This document shows, piece after piece, positions 32,460 through 44,549 of a stretch of DNA of 64,000 nucleotides. Below the pieces are notes generated by a model. It was not told where the DNA came from, ran no database searches, and saw only the letters and a list, made by a program, of their open reading frames with translations. This DNA is from Eutreptiella sp. 'Long Island Sound 2002' (lineage: Eukaryota; Euglenozoa; Euglenophyceae; Eutreptiales; Eutreptiaceae), in the NCBI GenBank assembly GCA_964036045.1, contig OZ038378.1:169818106-169882105 (forward strand). Direction: 5' to 3'. How positions within the stretch are numbered: position 1 is the first letter of the stretch; the number at the start of each line of letters is the position of its first letter. The position numbers and the translations under genes are program-made.

Positions 32460-33950
32460 ATTGATCTTATTGGCAAGTACAAAGCACAGGCAACAGCAAG
32501 AAGACAAAGTCGTGAACGAGCATTGAGCTGGACCAACTGGCTGGTCCAGTAATATGGGTTAACATGCCCAAATAACAGGAAAATTAATGTAGCATTAAAA
32601 TCTCATTAAAAAGGCAATCAAACCTATACTTTAACAACTTTCTGAGTAGTCCATCTTGTCACACGCCCTGTCAAGGTCGCGTAAATTACCGTCGGCAACA
32701 GCAGGCACCGACAATCGCGACAGGCCATCTGAAGCTTCTAAATAGCTTCAAAATAGCTTCTATTACATTAGAACCTTCTAAAATAGCATAAAACATGATT
32801 AAATCACATTATAAGCATATGGAATGTGATTATTCATGTATGGCTACTAATGTATCCTAGTTGTCTGCTCTCTGTAGCGTACCTAAGAGCAATAGAGTCT
32901 AGCAGTAAGCTATAGGCTTCAAATATGAGCAAAATATGAGCAAATATCCTAGTGTTCCAGGATCTTGAAGCTCTGAGAGGTCTAGTAGAGATCCTCCAGA
33001 AAGCTTCTGAGAGGCCCAAATGCCCCAACTTATTACACCCCCTTCCTAAGCTTCATGCACATTGACTAAGAATGTTCATGACAAGCTGATAATCTAACAT
33101 AAGGAGGGGTATGGGCATAAGGAACACTCATAATGAATGCTCTAAGTGTCTATTGTAGTGTCTTATTACCCCCTTCCTAGAGGTAAAGATATATCTCCAC
33201 CTAAGAGGGTAAGGTTCCTAAGCCTTGAGTACGTATGGTGTCGTAGGGCTCAAAATGAAACATGATGAACACTAAGCAAAAAGCTAACACACAAAGTATG
33301 AGCAACCATAACCTAAACCTTCAGGCAAAAATTGAGGGCAATGGTAATACGCCTGGAAGTAGACGTATAAAATGCAATGAACTACACGGAAAATCAATAA
33401 CAATTGAAAATGAAATGCAGCATGTGGAGTTAAACTGAAAAATTCAAGCCGTGCCCAAGCTGTCTATTGACATGACTTGTCTGCGTCATCCAAAGAGAGG
33501 ATATACCACCTTACTCAATGGGCGCGTGGTACCAAGCCCCAATGCACTGGCTGGATGCATTGTGGTACCTGCAATGGGTTTCTTAGCCTGCATTACATAG
33601 ACAGAGAAAGCAAGGCAGCATCAGTGCTGAGTAACTGTTGATTATTTTAGCGGCATGGTTATTGGCAGTCACTCATCTGACCCGGATCTGCCCTTTCTTA
33701 TCCTCTGAAGCGAAATGCAAGGATTGAACCGTATGGGGGTATGGGGATTTATACTAATACTTCAACCAAAAAAACGTTGAAAGATATAGTTCTTCCTTAC
33801 TGACTATTTACTTCCACCTTCTAGCTATCACTAAGCAAAGCTGAAACATCAGTTACCTATCATGGCTAGAAATCATGTACAAAAGAATCAATATTCCATC
33901 ACGGCAACATGTAGCAATATGCCCAAGGGCTGCATACTGCATTATGCACC
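32460..33950. other. AT-rich non-coding stretch beside element A
   Basis: No credible ORF. The motif TTATTACACCCCCTTCCTAA and a related TTATTACCCCCTTCC occur about 140 bp apart (33030 and 33165), with AGCTTC/TTCTAA motifs repeated at 32735-32780, perhaps remnants of an older element. An inverted AATGCA...TGCATT pair between two GGTACC sites lies at 33525-33575. Confidence 0.4.
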
Positions 33951-33955
33951 ATGGC
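33951..33955. repeat. Target-site duplication of element A, left copy
   Basis: ATGGC directly before the LTR. The same 5 bp directly follow the other LTR at 56083-56087. Five-base duplications are usual for Ty3/gypsy integrases. Confidence 0.9.
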
Positions 33956-34489
33956 TGAAAGTGCTGCCCTAGGTCGTTGATGGTGCCGGAGGGCTCAGGG
34001 CCGGCAAGACCGGGGGGGCAGGCACGCGAGGAGTCGACCTGAATGCTGCTGTTGGGGGCAGAACCGGATACACGGACACCAACGGAGGCAAGAGCGGCGA
34101 CAACGGAGGCAAGATCCATGCTGATTGTTATCCGGCAAAAAATCCCAGTCTATGAAGAAAATTGATGCGGATTATCCTAAGTACATGTGAGTGTTCATAT
34201 CTGTCTGAAAAGATTTATATAAATCCGATTGTGAAAAAATATTTGGCCGATCTGGCTCGCGCACGCGCGTCAGCGGCAAATGGCGATTCCGGGTAAATGA
34301 TCGGAACGCGGCGAATTTACGATGAATGGACCGCGGAATCAGATCCGGCACATCAGAAATATATAGGTCTGATCCTGAGACTGAGCTGCGGGGCGGCGAT
34401 TCCGCCGAAGCAGAGAAAATGACCAAAATGTAGCCAATCTGGGGCAGATCTGCTAAAATCTGAGCAGATGGGGGTTAGCCGCACTTACA
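33956..34489 (-). repeat. Element A 3' LTR
   Basis: 534 bp, TGAAAG...CTTACA on the + strand. It contains the first ~54 gag codons (MDLASVVAALASVGVRVSG..., ATG at 34119), identical in arrangement to the 5' LTR. It is followed by the polypurine tract. Confidence 0.95.
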
Positions 34490-34499
34490 CTCCCCCTCC
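34490..34499 (-). other. Element A polypurine tract
   Basis: On the minus strand GGAGGGGGAG directly precedes the 3' LTR (TGTAAG...). This is the expected plus-strand primer position; B has the same sequence at 44540-44549. Confidence 0.9.
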
Positions 34500-36346
34500 A
34501 AAAACACACTGGGGTGTGTCGCTACGTCAACGAAGAACGTAGTGCGGGTAAGTCCCAGAAAAAAATAGAAATGTAGCCTCGATGGGGCGAAAACTGCTTG
34601 ATCTGACCTGATTTGGGCTGAATTGGCACTGAATCAGGATGGATGAACCTGAAATGAGACAGAATGAGGAGTGACGAACAGTCCTCCGGGCAGTAAAACA
34701 TTAGGTTAAGGGCTAAAAAGCATGTAAACGTATCGAGAATCGATACCAAACCATGCCCTGGTTGAGAATGAAGTAGATTATTGGTGGATTGAGTGGGAGA
34801 ATCAAGAAATGGAGTGACATCTCGGCGCTCTGGCACAGTTTAGCTGTCGCGGGCACGCTACGGTGTCCTCCACGTACTCTACATCGTGTTACTCCCGCTT
34901 TTCTCGTTCTGAAAAGTGCAGCATGTGCTTCAGATTTGGCGCATCTGGTGGATGATCACAAGATTCAGCAAGATTGAGAATCAATTTGAGCAGAGATGAA
35001 GGAGATGAAACAATCACAGAGAGGGAAAACAAATACAAATGTAGTCTGCAGGCCCTAAGTGAACCACAGATGGTAGGGATGTTTTTCTGTTCACTTATCT
35101 GTACACAGATCTTCGAGGAATGAGAGGAGATGACAAGGAAATCAACCTAAATTGTCCTAAAATGCGTAAATTCCCTCAGATGAAGGTGAAATGAAGCGGA
35201 ATGTCTGGAACTGAAACTACTAACACCCTCGTTTAGACTAGAGTTAATATATATTGTCGTTTATTCAGCTGAATTGTGCTTTCCGGCACGTTGGTTCGCG
35301 AGCATCCAACAGATTCCATGAAAATGTGGATCATGTGATGATGCATCATGATGGGACATGCTGGCCCTGGATCCTTGGCATGTAACGCGCCGAAGGTTCG
35401 CTGAAGGCGCTTTACTGACAGTATATACCTGAGAGACACCGAATAGCCCTTTATTTACAGTGGCGGCGGTGTCAATCGACTTGGACAAGGCCCATCTTTC
35501 GATTGAGTCCCACAAGACACTTGGATTCACCATTTTCGACAGTTTCAGGTCGGATTGAGCTCACATTGGCGTGTGCCAAAAATACACTGAAGCTTACGGA
35601 AGCTCTGAGGTCCGAGAGGTTGCTTTTAGAAGTCCCTGGAGCTCCTATATGAAGGTTGTCTGAACAATTGACGTCGGGGTTTTGCACCACAGTGGCAGAA
35701 TGATGGACAAATCTGAGGAATTCAAGGTAAATTCAAGGAATCTGGATCTGAATCTGGACTTTGGCTTCAGCATCACGGCAAATGAAGGTAAGATGTGAGT
35801 TCCTGGCGTCGCATCTAGTGCAGCCAGTACTACAGGGGGTGCCTGTAGGGGTGAATGTCGCCGGCCGGCGTTTTTACTATGTACATTTGCTTCCATCTGC
35901 ACGAGTAGCCAAATTCCAAAGATGCACAGACCAACAGAGACAAGATTACCCCGAATCTGCCTGAATTAAGCCTGAGTTTGGTTTTTTCTGGACACGGCAG
36001 CACACTCCGTGGCTTTCGGCAGCGTATCTACGCCTTGCCTGCCGAACGGAGACCAAAGAAAAGTTGATTGACGTCAAATTATCAAACATTCGCAGTTCTC
36101 CACATCGTGTAGTAATCAGGAAGAATGAACAGTGGATTGAGCAGAATGTGGCTTTTTCAAGTCGTCAGAACACTCACATTGGAATAAGTGGTCGACGGGG
36201 CGAGGCTGGAGCTTTTGTAGGAGTTGGACATGCAAGGGTTTCGAACCTACACCCTTGAGCCCTAGCGACGAGTGCCATGACGCCCTGGACTAGACGACTG
36301 GTACCCAGATTATGGCGTCGGCGACTCAAGTCACGACGGGTCTCCC
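34500..36346 (-). other. Element A long 3' non-coding region
   Basis: About 1.85 kb between the pol stop and the polypurine tract. It is conserved along most of its length with B's 44550-46197. No envelope-like ORF. A short frame beginning VNPSVLWD (35533 downward) is shared with B, but a 10-bp indel changes its continuation, so coding is not supported. A possible AATAAA lies near 35450 on the minus strand. Confidence 0.7.
36148..36342 (-). repeat. tRNA-related (SINE-like) insertion in element A
   Basis: About 195 bp present in A and absent from the same place in B. On the minus strand it has TCGTCTAGTCCAGGG (A-box-like) and GGTTCGAAACC (perfect B box), with a TAGGGCTCAAGGGTGTAGG spacer typical of tRNA-derived repeats. 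The T-stem and acceptor stem do not pair, so it is not a functional tRNA. No clear target duplication seen. Confidence 0.5.
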
Positions 36347-39300
36347 TCAATTCGGCCAAGCACGAATACATGTGACCACCAACCTGTCTGGTGGGGCCCT
36401 CGTACGGCTTGGGCGCTGCAAATCAGCGGCCGAACTCGAAGCTTGGTCCTCATTTGGCTCCTGGGCTGGCCTGACCGCAGGAGGGGGGATCGACGGATCA
36501 GCCCTGGAATGTGGCTGCTGAGGGCCGTAAAAGGCTGGATCTCGATTCACCACAGGTCTTTTTCCGTCGCTCTCCACCTGTCTGTCTGGTTTCGACAGAC
36601 AGTCTGTCAGCAGTACGCCAATTTCGGGGTGCTTCTTGAGGAAGTCGATGAACCCCTTGGTGTACCCATGGACAAAAGAATGGGCTGGTTCCCAGTTGTT
36701 GTGACTGGAATCAAAGCCCCTCCACTCACATAGAAATTGCCATTCGCCCTTTTCGTCACGTCTTGCTTCTAAAATCCTCTTGAGTTCGTACTTCCCCCCT
36801 TCGATGACCCGATCGGACAAAAATTTCGAAGTCCAAAAAAGGGGTTTAACCCGATCCTTGGGGGAGGGGATCTCTCTCTTGAGGCGATCGCCCGAAACTT
36901 CAATTTCCCTGCTGACATCCACACGAATCCTCCACCTGTTCTCACCTAGACGCGCTGTAACAGCGAATGGCCCCTCCCACAAGGGAAGAAGCTTATCATC
37001 TCCGCCCAGGGTGGTTTCGGATTTTCGAAGCCAAACTCGATCATCGACTTCAAAATTGTGGGGGTTTTTTCGGCCTTGATTCTGGACCCAAAGCCAGTCA
37101 GCTTGATGCTTATCGATTAATTTCGAGACAGTTTTTTCTGCTCGTTGGATTTCGTCCAGAAACAACGAAGCATCTTTACAAGGGCGAGGATTATTCAACG
37201 GCATGTTCCACCAACACTTCTTTCGTCCAAAGACAATTTCATTTGGAGAAAGGCCATGGTACAAAGGCGTGTTGTGGTAACGGCGAAGCAATGCGAAGAG
37301 AACTTCAAGCCAATGGAAGTCTTTCTCACTGGCGAGCTCCTTACGAAGTATATTTTTTATTGAGCGGCCGGCTCTTTTGCCAGGCAGCACTCGATGTGAG
37401 TGGATCTCGCATCTCAGGTGGTGGATTCCAAGGCGAGCACATAATTCCTTCCACCATTCGGAGGTGTACTCTTTGCCTGAGTCCGTAACAACCTCGGATG
37501 GGACGTCCCAACCTCCCATCCAGGTCTGCGAGCACCATTTGGCGGCAGCCTTGCCAGTCATTGACTCCATGTTGCAAGGCAACACCTGAATGTAGCCAGA
37601 ATGACGGCATTGTATAAGGAGCACTCCATTGACCTTTTTGTTGGTCCAATGGCACTCTTCGTAGTCGAGTTCACCAAGATGGAAAAAATCGCTGGTGACT
37701 CTGTTAAAGAGGCGCTCCGGAATAGGATGTGGCCTCAGATGGCCGTGCTTCTTCGCGCTGGGGGGCGTCGAGACAGCACATTGAGCACATCCGGCGGCTA
37801 CTTTCATGCAATGAGTATATAGCCTTGAGCCGAACAACCTATGTTTAATCATCGACCATAATCTACGGCCATGTGCGTGGGGGGACTCCCATTTGTGCCA
37901 CCAGTTTAACACTCGGGGGGCCAGGGCGTCTGGTACGCACAATTTACCCTCCATCCACAGCTTCCCCCCATCCAACGAATATTCAGAAAAAATTCCATCC
38001 TTGTGAGCATCTTTGGATTTGAGATTTCCAAAGACCTCTTTAAACATGGAATCATGCAGATAATCATTCGTCCAGTCACGGATGATAATGGAATCTTTCG
38101 GCAGGGGTGGAGTTTTGGCCGGATCTCGACGCTTAATGCCCTGAATCAACCGAAATCCACTTACTGGTCGGGTATACTCAAACCGTTTCACACTCCCTGA
38201 GGAGGGATCGGTGACTTTCTCCACGACTTTCAGTGATTTGGTGACGATCTCATGGGCATGCGCCGGATCTGAGAAGGCCGTGATATCGTGACACGGTAAT
38301 GCATGCTGTTTAACAGAGCATTGCATGCATTCACGTCGAATGAGCTTTTTTTCTTCCTGATCCCACTCGATTACGACGTGGCGGTCCTGCTCCGTACCAT
38401 GGATGTTGGTACTTTGCAGCCCCTCTGAGGCGGGGTAAGCCCATCGGCTCAGAGCATCCGCTACCGTGTTGTGTTGTCCAGGCAAATACGACACATGGAG
38501 GTCAAACAGACTAAGAAATTCGTGCCATCTGGCCCGTCGACCAGCTGGGCTCGCGACAGTATCAATGTGTTCGGTGGCCCAATACTCCAGAGATCGATGA
38601 TCCGTCAGGACCTCGACTCGATTGGTGCCAACCCACGATTGGTACTTTTTCAGAGCGCAAATTATGGCATAAGTCTCTTGCTCACGCGGTGACCATTGCA
38701 TCTGGCGTGGAGCTAGCTTCCGAAACCAAAATGCAAGAGGGTAATGATCACCTGTGGCTTCATCAACCTGTTCAAGGACAGCTCCGATCGCGTACCTAGA
38801 AGCGTCGGTTCTTATGTAGAAGGGTCGGTCGAATTTCGGCACATGCAACGTGGCAACTTCGCAGAGGGCCGCCTTCAAGTGATGGAAGGCCTCCTCGCAC
38901 TCGTCAGTCCACTTGACACGAACCTTTGAACCTGCCTTGCCCGCATCTCTCCCTACCTTCAATAGTTCAGTGAGGGGGGCAGCAAATTTGGCATAATTCG
39001 GCACAAAAGTGTGGTAAAAATTGCAACAACCCAGGAATCCTCTCAACTCCGTGATCGTCTCAGGGCGCTTCCACTTCTGAATAGCGACGAGCTTCCCTGG
39101 ACTGGGTCGTCGGGTGCCATTCTCAAGGAGAGAACCACAAAATTCGACTGATTTTGAAAATAGTTTTCCCTTCTTTGGCCCACAAATCAGCTGATTGGCA
39201 TCGAGAATGTCCAAAACCTGGTTCAGCTGCTTTTCATGTAGGGCCACCAGCTCGGCTTCGGTCAGTCCCACCCCCTCTGTCGCGATGATTATGTCATCTA

Positions 39301-41530
39301 TGTACACACTCACGAAGGCACGAAGCTCAGGATGAGATGTAAAAAGCACATCCTCCATCATTCTTTGAAAAAACGAAGGGGCGTTCTTCAGGCCCATGGG
39401 CATGACCGTCCACTGGACTGGGCCACATGGCGTGCACATACAGGTGAGAGGTCGGCTGTCCTTCCTCAACGGCATTTGGTGAAAGCCGTGACGGAGATCC
39501 AGCACAGAAAACAAACGACCTCTTGCCCTCTTGGCGATTTCCTCCTCAATGAGGGGCAGGGGGTGTGAATCCGCCTTGGTTTCGGCGTTGAGGTTGCGAA
39601 AATCAACAACCATTCGCCAACCATCAATAGTGTTCTGGTCTGCAGGCGGCGGCTTCGGGACTGTGAAGGGTGCACAGCACCACTCGCTGGTCATACAACC
39701 CTCAAGCCAACCAAATTCCCTGAGATTTCTCTCGATTATTTTTCTGAGTATCTCATGTTTCTGTCCATGGTTCTCATAAGGACGCTGTTTCTTCGCCTTG
39801 TACCCTTCACGAAGCTCGATGAAGGCTTCACCGAACTGCCCACGGACAGGAGGGTTTTTGATCAGCTTCCCCGAAAGGGTTGTGTCCTTCCGTTCCTCAA
39901 AAATCTTGTCTCTTTTCTTGGAACACAACTCAGTGTCCACCTGATCGCCAGGAATTACTGTCGAAAAAACCTTGGCGACTTCTTCGGCCTTGGCAGGAAG
40001 AATCTTCTTACGGATGTCCCTAAACAGGTCCGTATCAACTGCCTCTTGAAGATAGGTGGGTCGAGTGTCGACATTCCAGAGATTCTCTTCGTGATCCAGC
40101 TCCTCGAAAGGATCCATGAAAGCTTCCACACGGGGTTTTTCATAAAAAACTCTGAATTTGCGGCGCGAAGAAAATTTTTTTGTCGTCCGTGCGCCGTAGA
40201 TTCTTTTGGATGTAGATCGTATTGGGGACGAGGGAGACGAGGCGGATCCATTTGACGTTGGATCACCTTGGGCATCTGACGGACAAAAATCAGAAAAAAT
40301 AGATTCATCATCAGTACCACGCTCAACCTCAGATTCAGACCCAACACAGGAATCAGTACCAGAATCAGCAGAATCAGAGTCAGAAAGCTTTCAATCCACC
40401 AGGAATGCAAGCGAACTCCAGGGCCGCTGTGGCAGGGGACCTGTGTCGTCCCTGGCATACAGCTTAATCTTCCTGGGAAGTTCGATGTAATCTACACAAA
40501 TGTCTTGCAATTCCTGAAAGCAAGGCTTGTCGTCCCACAGGGGCACAACTAAAATCGCCTGGGTTTTATCTTGCTTGATTTTGTGAATGACCTGCTGGAT
40601 TAAGTGAAACGGAGGATTAATCCATAACTTCTTGTCCCATTTATGGGTCCAAGCGTCGCGAAAGTGCTTGTCAAAGCGCTTGTTCTCGCGGTTAGCAAAG
40701 GCATCATACTGTGGCCAAAAGGAATGGTGTTCATAAAAATATTCACAAATTGTATCGCGCCATTTGTCGACAACTCTGTAGGATGAAGAGTGCCAGCGCG
40801 AAGGGCGTCGTGGCTGGGAGTCCCTACGAAGACATTCTAACTCTCGGGAGTAATCGGCACTCCCATTCACCTCTGCAATGGTGACATCTTCGCCAAACTT
40901 TGGTGTAACCTTTTGCTTCAAAAATTCTTCTGCACTTTTAAACCCTGCGTGCAAAAAACGAAATTCAGGACGCTCCAAGGGACCTGACTCCAGCAAAAAA
41001 CAACGCCGATGACCTACGGGCGCCACCCTGTTCTTGCGAAGCCAAGGATGGCCCAAGTAAAGGTCATACTTTATGTCGGCACGATAGAAGTAGTCATCCT
41101 TAAGGATAACTTCCTCCACATTGCCATCTTTGCAAAGGTCTTGAGCGACCAAATGAGTTGATATATAACAACCGCGTTGCCCACCTGCGAGAGAATGTCC
41201 AGAAACTCCCTCGAGGGTAACAGGATGAGGCGAATCAAACACGCAGTCGTCAGGCAGAAAAGAATTGGACTGGAGATTTACCTCCGATCCATTGTCACAC
41301 AAACAAGTGGCGAGGTGGAAATTGCCCTTGCAATCAGAGACCCACAGCTTTGTGACAAACTGACGGGCCCTGTGCTTGGACTGTACACCAACCTCGTCCA
41401 CTACAACAGAAGGATCCGCTGCCGGATCCAGGGGAGAGGAGACAAGCGACCCTACATCAAGTAGTGGTCGAGAAGGAATCTGGGGATCATGCCTGAAATC
41501 GCCTGGGGAGGGGCGATTTTCGTGGCTCCC
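36347..41530 (-). pseudogene. pol: Element A pol (protease, MT-like, RT, RNase H, integrase, chromodomain)
   Basis: The frame continues from gag after a UAG. In order: protease with DNGSEV; a segment with NPPF between protease and RT; a Ser/Asp-rich linker; reverse transcriptase (FSVLDL, YIDDIII); RNase H (IRTDAS, TDHRSLEYW); integrase (H/H/C/C zinc region ending CAQC, SDFF, TDSGKEY); a GPF/Y-type module (LWEGPFAV); and a C-terminal chromodomain (YELKRILEAR...WRGFDSSHNNWEP). It ends at TGA (36347-36349). A TGA at 40391-40393 stands where B has a Gly codon. At the expected third catalytic integrase position B has Glu and A has Lys (37376-37378). Both changes predict an inactive product. Confidence 0.93.
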
Positions 41531-44011
41531 CTAGGCGTTCTGACCTCCAGTGGCTGCGTTAACATTATGGACACACCCTGATTCGTCGACCCACTCATCT
41601 TGGAGCGGATCATCTGCTGGATTCAGGGCATTTTCAACGTAATCTCGATCCGCATCGGACACCTGATCTGCTCCTGAGACCTGATCCACACGATGGTTGC
41701 CCTTTCCACGTCCACGGCCACGGCCGCCGGATGATGGACCTCCACCGTCGCCACGCCCTCTGCCCTTACCAGAGAAGGGGGTTCCCGAAGGATTTCCCTT
41801 ACCTTTACCCTGGAATCGTGGAGCATTTCCCTTGTTTGCACCGGATTGAGGGGTTTGGCCTGGATTTCGATTTCCGCCTCCGGCGTTGCTATTGGGATTT
41901 TTCTGGCCGTTCGGCTGCCCACCGGAGCCGGATGGAGTCCGATTTCCTGTGCCTTGGGACCCGCCAGGGCCTCCAGGATTTTTGTTTCCACCGGAGGGGG
42001 TCGGATTCCCTTTTCCAGCCTTCCCACCATGCACCTGTCTGTCATTCCTGTCTGAATTCTGCGAATTACTGATATTATCACCAATCACCTTGTGATCATA
42101 AGGAGACCATCGGTGATTATCAGTAGAATGCGTCTTACCTCGGTTCGTAGAACCTAAAAGAAGGCAGATGCTACAGTGCTGCTGAACATTCCGGGTGTCA
42201 TTCACCTTTTTGTTGCCCTTTTGGGCCCCATTTTGGGTGTTTTGCTGGGTATTCTTGTTTCCCCCAAGACCCTCATGGAAATTCTGATTGGCGGCGTCGG
42301 CGAGCCGCTCAACCTCCTCCCAGAGTTCCCTCGGGGTGAACGAAAACACCCAGTTCTTGGCCTTCAGGCGATGGCCATGGAAGCTGACTCCCCTGTTGAG
42401 GACTTGGACAAACAAGTCCCGATCCTCATGTTCATTAAACTTGATTTTCCACGTGTTTTCAGTGAATTTCACTTTGGAAAACGACGTGGGGGAACACTTT
42501 TGAAGTGCTCCCCGAACTGAAAATTTATTGGCGGAGGCATCGAAGCCTTCCACCTCCGCCCACCAGGTCTTGACCTTTTCTTCGGACTGTTTGTTCCGAA
42601 GGGTGGCGGCAGTTTCTGAGGGGATCTTGTCAAAAATCAGACTTTTCAGCTCGGCACTAGAAAATTTTTCGCCTGAATGTTCAGCTTCTTCCACTAAATT
42701 CCAGAAGCGCTGTTTTTTGTCTTGCACTTCGGGCAAGATTAATCGCGAGAATGAAGGAAAATTCTTCAACATTTGGTGGTAGTGGTCCTCTGGCAGCCGG
42801 GATCCACGTACCTCCAACTGTTCCCACACCTCATCAAAGGTAAGGGGGGAACTGGTATCCTCGCGATCACTCCAAGTCCTGACCTAAGTGTTGGCCGGCG
42901 CTCCCTCAAGGCAATCCAAGAGGGCCATCAGGAACTGATCATCTTGGAGTTTTTGAGTCTTAACCCACAGTTTAAATTCCCGTTGGAACTGAGGCCAACG
43001 TCGGGGGTTCCCATTATACTTCGGTTGCTTGGCAACCCGACGAAGTCGCAAGGAAGTAGGATTAAGAAGCGAATCCAGCCCAACACCGGCCGTAATGGCA
43101 GACACCTTGGCGGCATCATTCGCCACACCAGCTCCGGCGAGGGTCTGGGCGAGCAACAGCTGGGCTAAGGTATTGGAATCAGCAGCAGGAGGGGCAGTAC
43201 GGGAGGCAGTTCGCTTGGCATTCTGAGCCTCAGTCCTAGCCTTCGCCGTCCTACTCTCAGAACGAGAGATTTTAACCCTTTCCTTTAGCTTGGTCCTGCT
43301 GATCCCTGCATCGGTGGTCCTGGAGTCCACCGAAGGAGCAATTGAAAAAATTTCTGTCGCCTCCTCCGATGGCTCTGTTGCTTGTTCCACCGATGAGGCG
43401 CCCTCAGACCGCATGTGCGTCTTGAAAAGATCTTTTATTCCCAGCGTTTGAATGATGAGGTGCATTTGATCTTTGAGCAATTGGAGCTCAGCATCTCGCT
43501 GGAATCTGCAGGAGCAGTCGGCAGGACAGTACATACCGTGTCCTGAAGGGCCTGAGCAGGCTGTCGGACCGCTGATCTCGGTGGTCCGCAGCCAGGAGTC
43601 CATTCCGGGAGCTCCTTCAGCCCTGATTTCCAGGCTTGCCTGCCTGGCCGCCTCTAAAATTCCCTCCTCAACCGCGGCGGCTAGATCGTCGCGGATGGAA
43701 ACAGGGGGATGAGGGGCGGAGGGCCCAGGAACTGGTGCCTGGCCCTTCTCCTTCGGGAAGGGGCTTGCCTCCCACATCTGCAAAAAAATGGCAAAAGAGT
43801 CATCTTCTTGAGAACGCCACCACATCCTGGTATTAATTTCGTTCTGAAGGAGGAAAAAATATTCCGTTAAAAAATCAGAGGCGATTCTTTCTTGCTCGAT
43901 CAGCCTAGACGACGCTAACCAACAGAGGGCCTCAAGGGCCTCAAGGTTACGGGTCACTTCTGAGGACAAATGGTCGTCCCAGTGTGCCCAAGAGGCTGGT
44001 CGATTATAGCT
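41531..44011 (-). pseudogene. gag: Element A gag, downstream part
   Basis: Minus-strand gag from the B insertion point to UAG at 41531-41533. It contains a capsid-like helical region (FQREFKLWVKTQKLQ...), a globular segment (FTENTWKIKFNEHEDRD), a C-x2-C-x11-H-x4-H zinc motif (CSIC...H....H) and a Gly/Asn/Pro-rich tail ending in RGRGRGKGN repeats. A TAG at 42884-42886 replaces the Trp codon seen in B. At its 5' side the frame runs into B's LTR, giving a chimeric N-terminus with no biological meaning. Confidence 0.88.
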
Positions 44012-44013
44012 AG
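43638..44013. repeat. 376-bp duplication flanking B, left copy
   Basis: This gag segment of A recurs at 54787-55162 on the other side of B with two mismatches that I can see (near 43777 and 43894). Element B therefore separates two overlapping pieces of A's gag. Confidence 0.9.
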
Positions 44014-44539
44014 TGCTGCCCTGGGTCGTTGAGGGTGCCGGAGGGCTCGGGGCCGGCAAGACCAGTGGGGCAGGCACGCGAGGAATCTCCCTGGATGTTG
44101 TTATTGGGGGTAGAACCGGATACTCGGACACCAACGGAGGCGAGAGCAGCAACAACTGAAGCAAGGTCCATGCTGATTGTGGTCCGGCAGAAAATCCCAG
44201 TCTATGAAGAAAATTGATGCGAATTATTCTAAATACATCTGAGTGTCCAAAACTGTCTGAAAAGATTTAAATAATCCAATTATGTAAAAATGTTTGGCCG
44301 ATCTGGCCCGCGAGCGCGCGTCAGCGGCAAATGGCGATTCCAGCTAAAATAGCGGAACGCGGCGGATTTACGGGAAATGGACCGCGGAATCAAATCCGGC
44401 ATATCAGAAATATATAGGAAATATCTTGAGACTGAGCTGCGAGGCGGCGATTCCGCCGAAGCAAAGAAAATGACCAAAATGTAGCCAATCTGGGCAGAAT
44501 GTCTGAAAATCTGAGCAGATGGGGCTAGCCGCACTTACA
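44012..44539 (-). repeat. Element B 3' LTR (lacks 4 terminal bases)
   Basis: 528 bp matching B's 5' LTR. The + strand should begin TGAAAGTGC but reads ...CTAGTGCTGCC, joined to A's gag at a shared AG. It contains the gag ATG at 44171. Confidence 0.92.
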
Positions 44540-44549
44540 CTCCCCCTCC
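44540..44549 (-). other. Element B polypurine tract
   Basis: GGAGGGGGAG on the minus strand, directly before the 3' LTR, identical to the tract of A. Confidence 0.9.

Noticed and set aside
36174-36320. Functional tRNA gene
   Set aside because: The B box is perfect, but the T-stem and acceptor stem do not pair and no CCA-proximal partner is present.
42884-44164. 426-codon ORF as a distinct gag variant
   Set aside because: Its first part is B's LTR read in a non-gag frame and joined to A's gag at the insertion junction.
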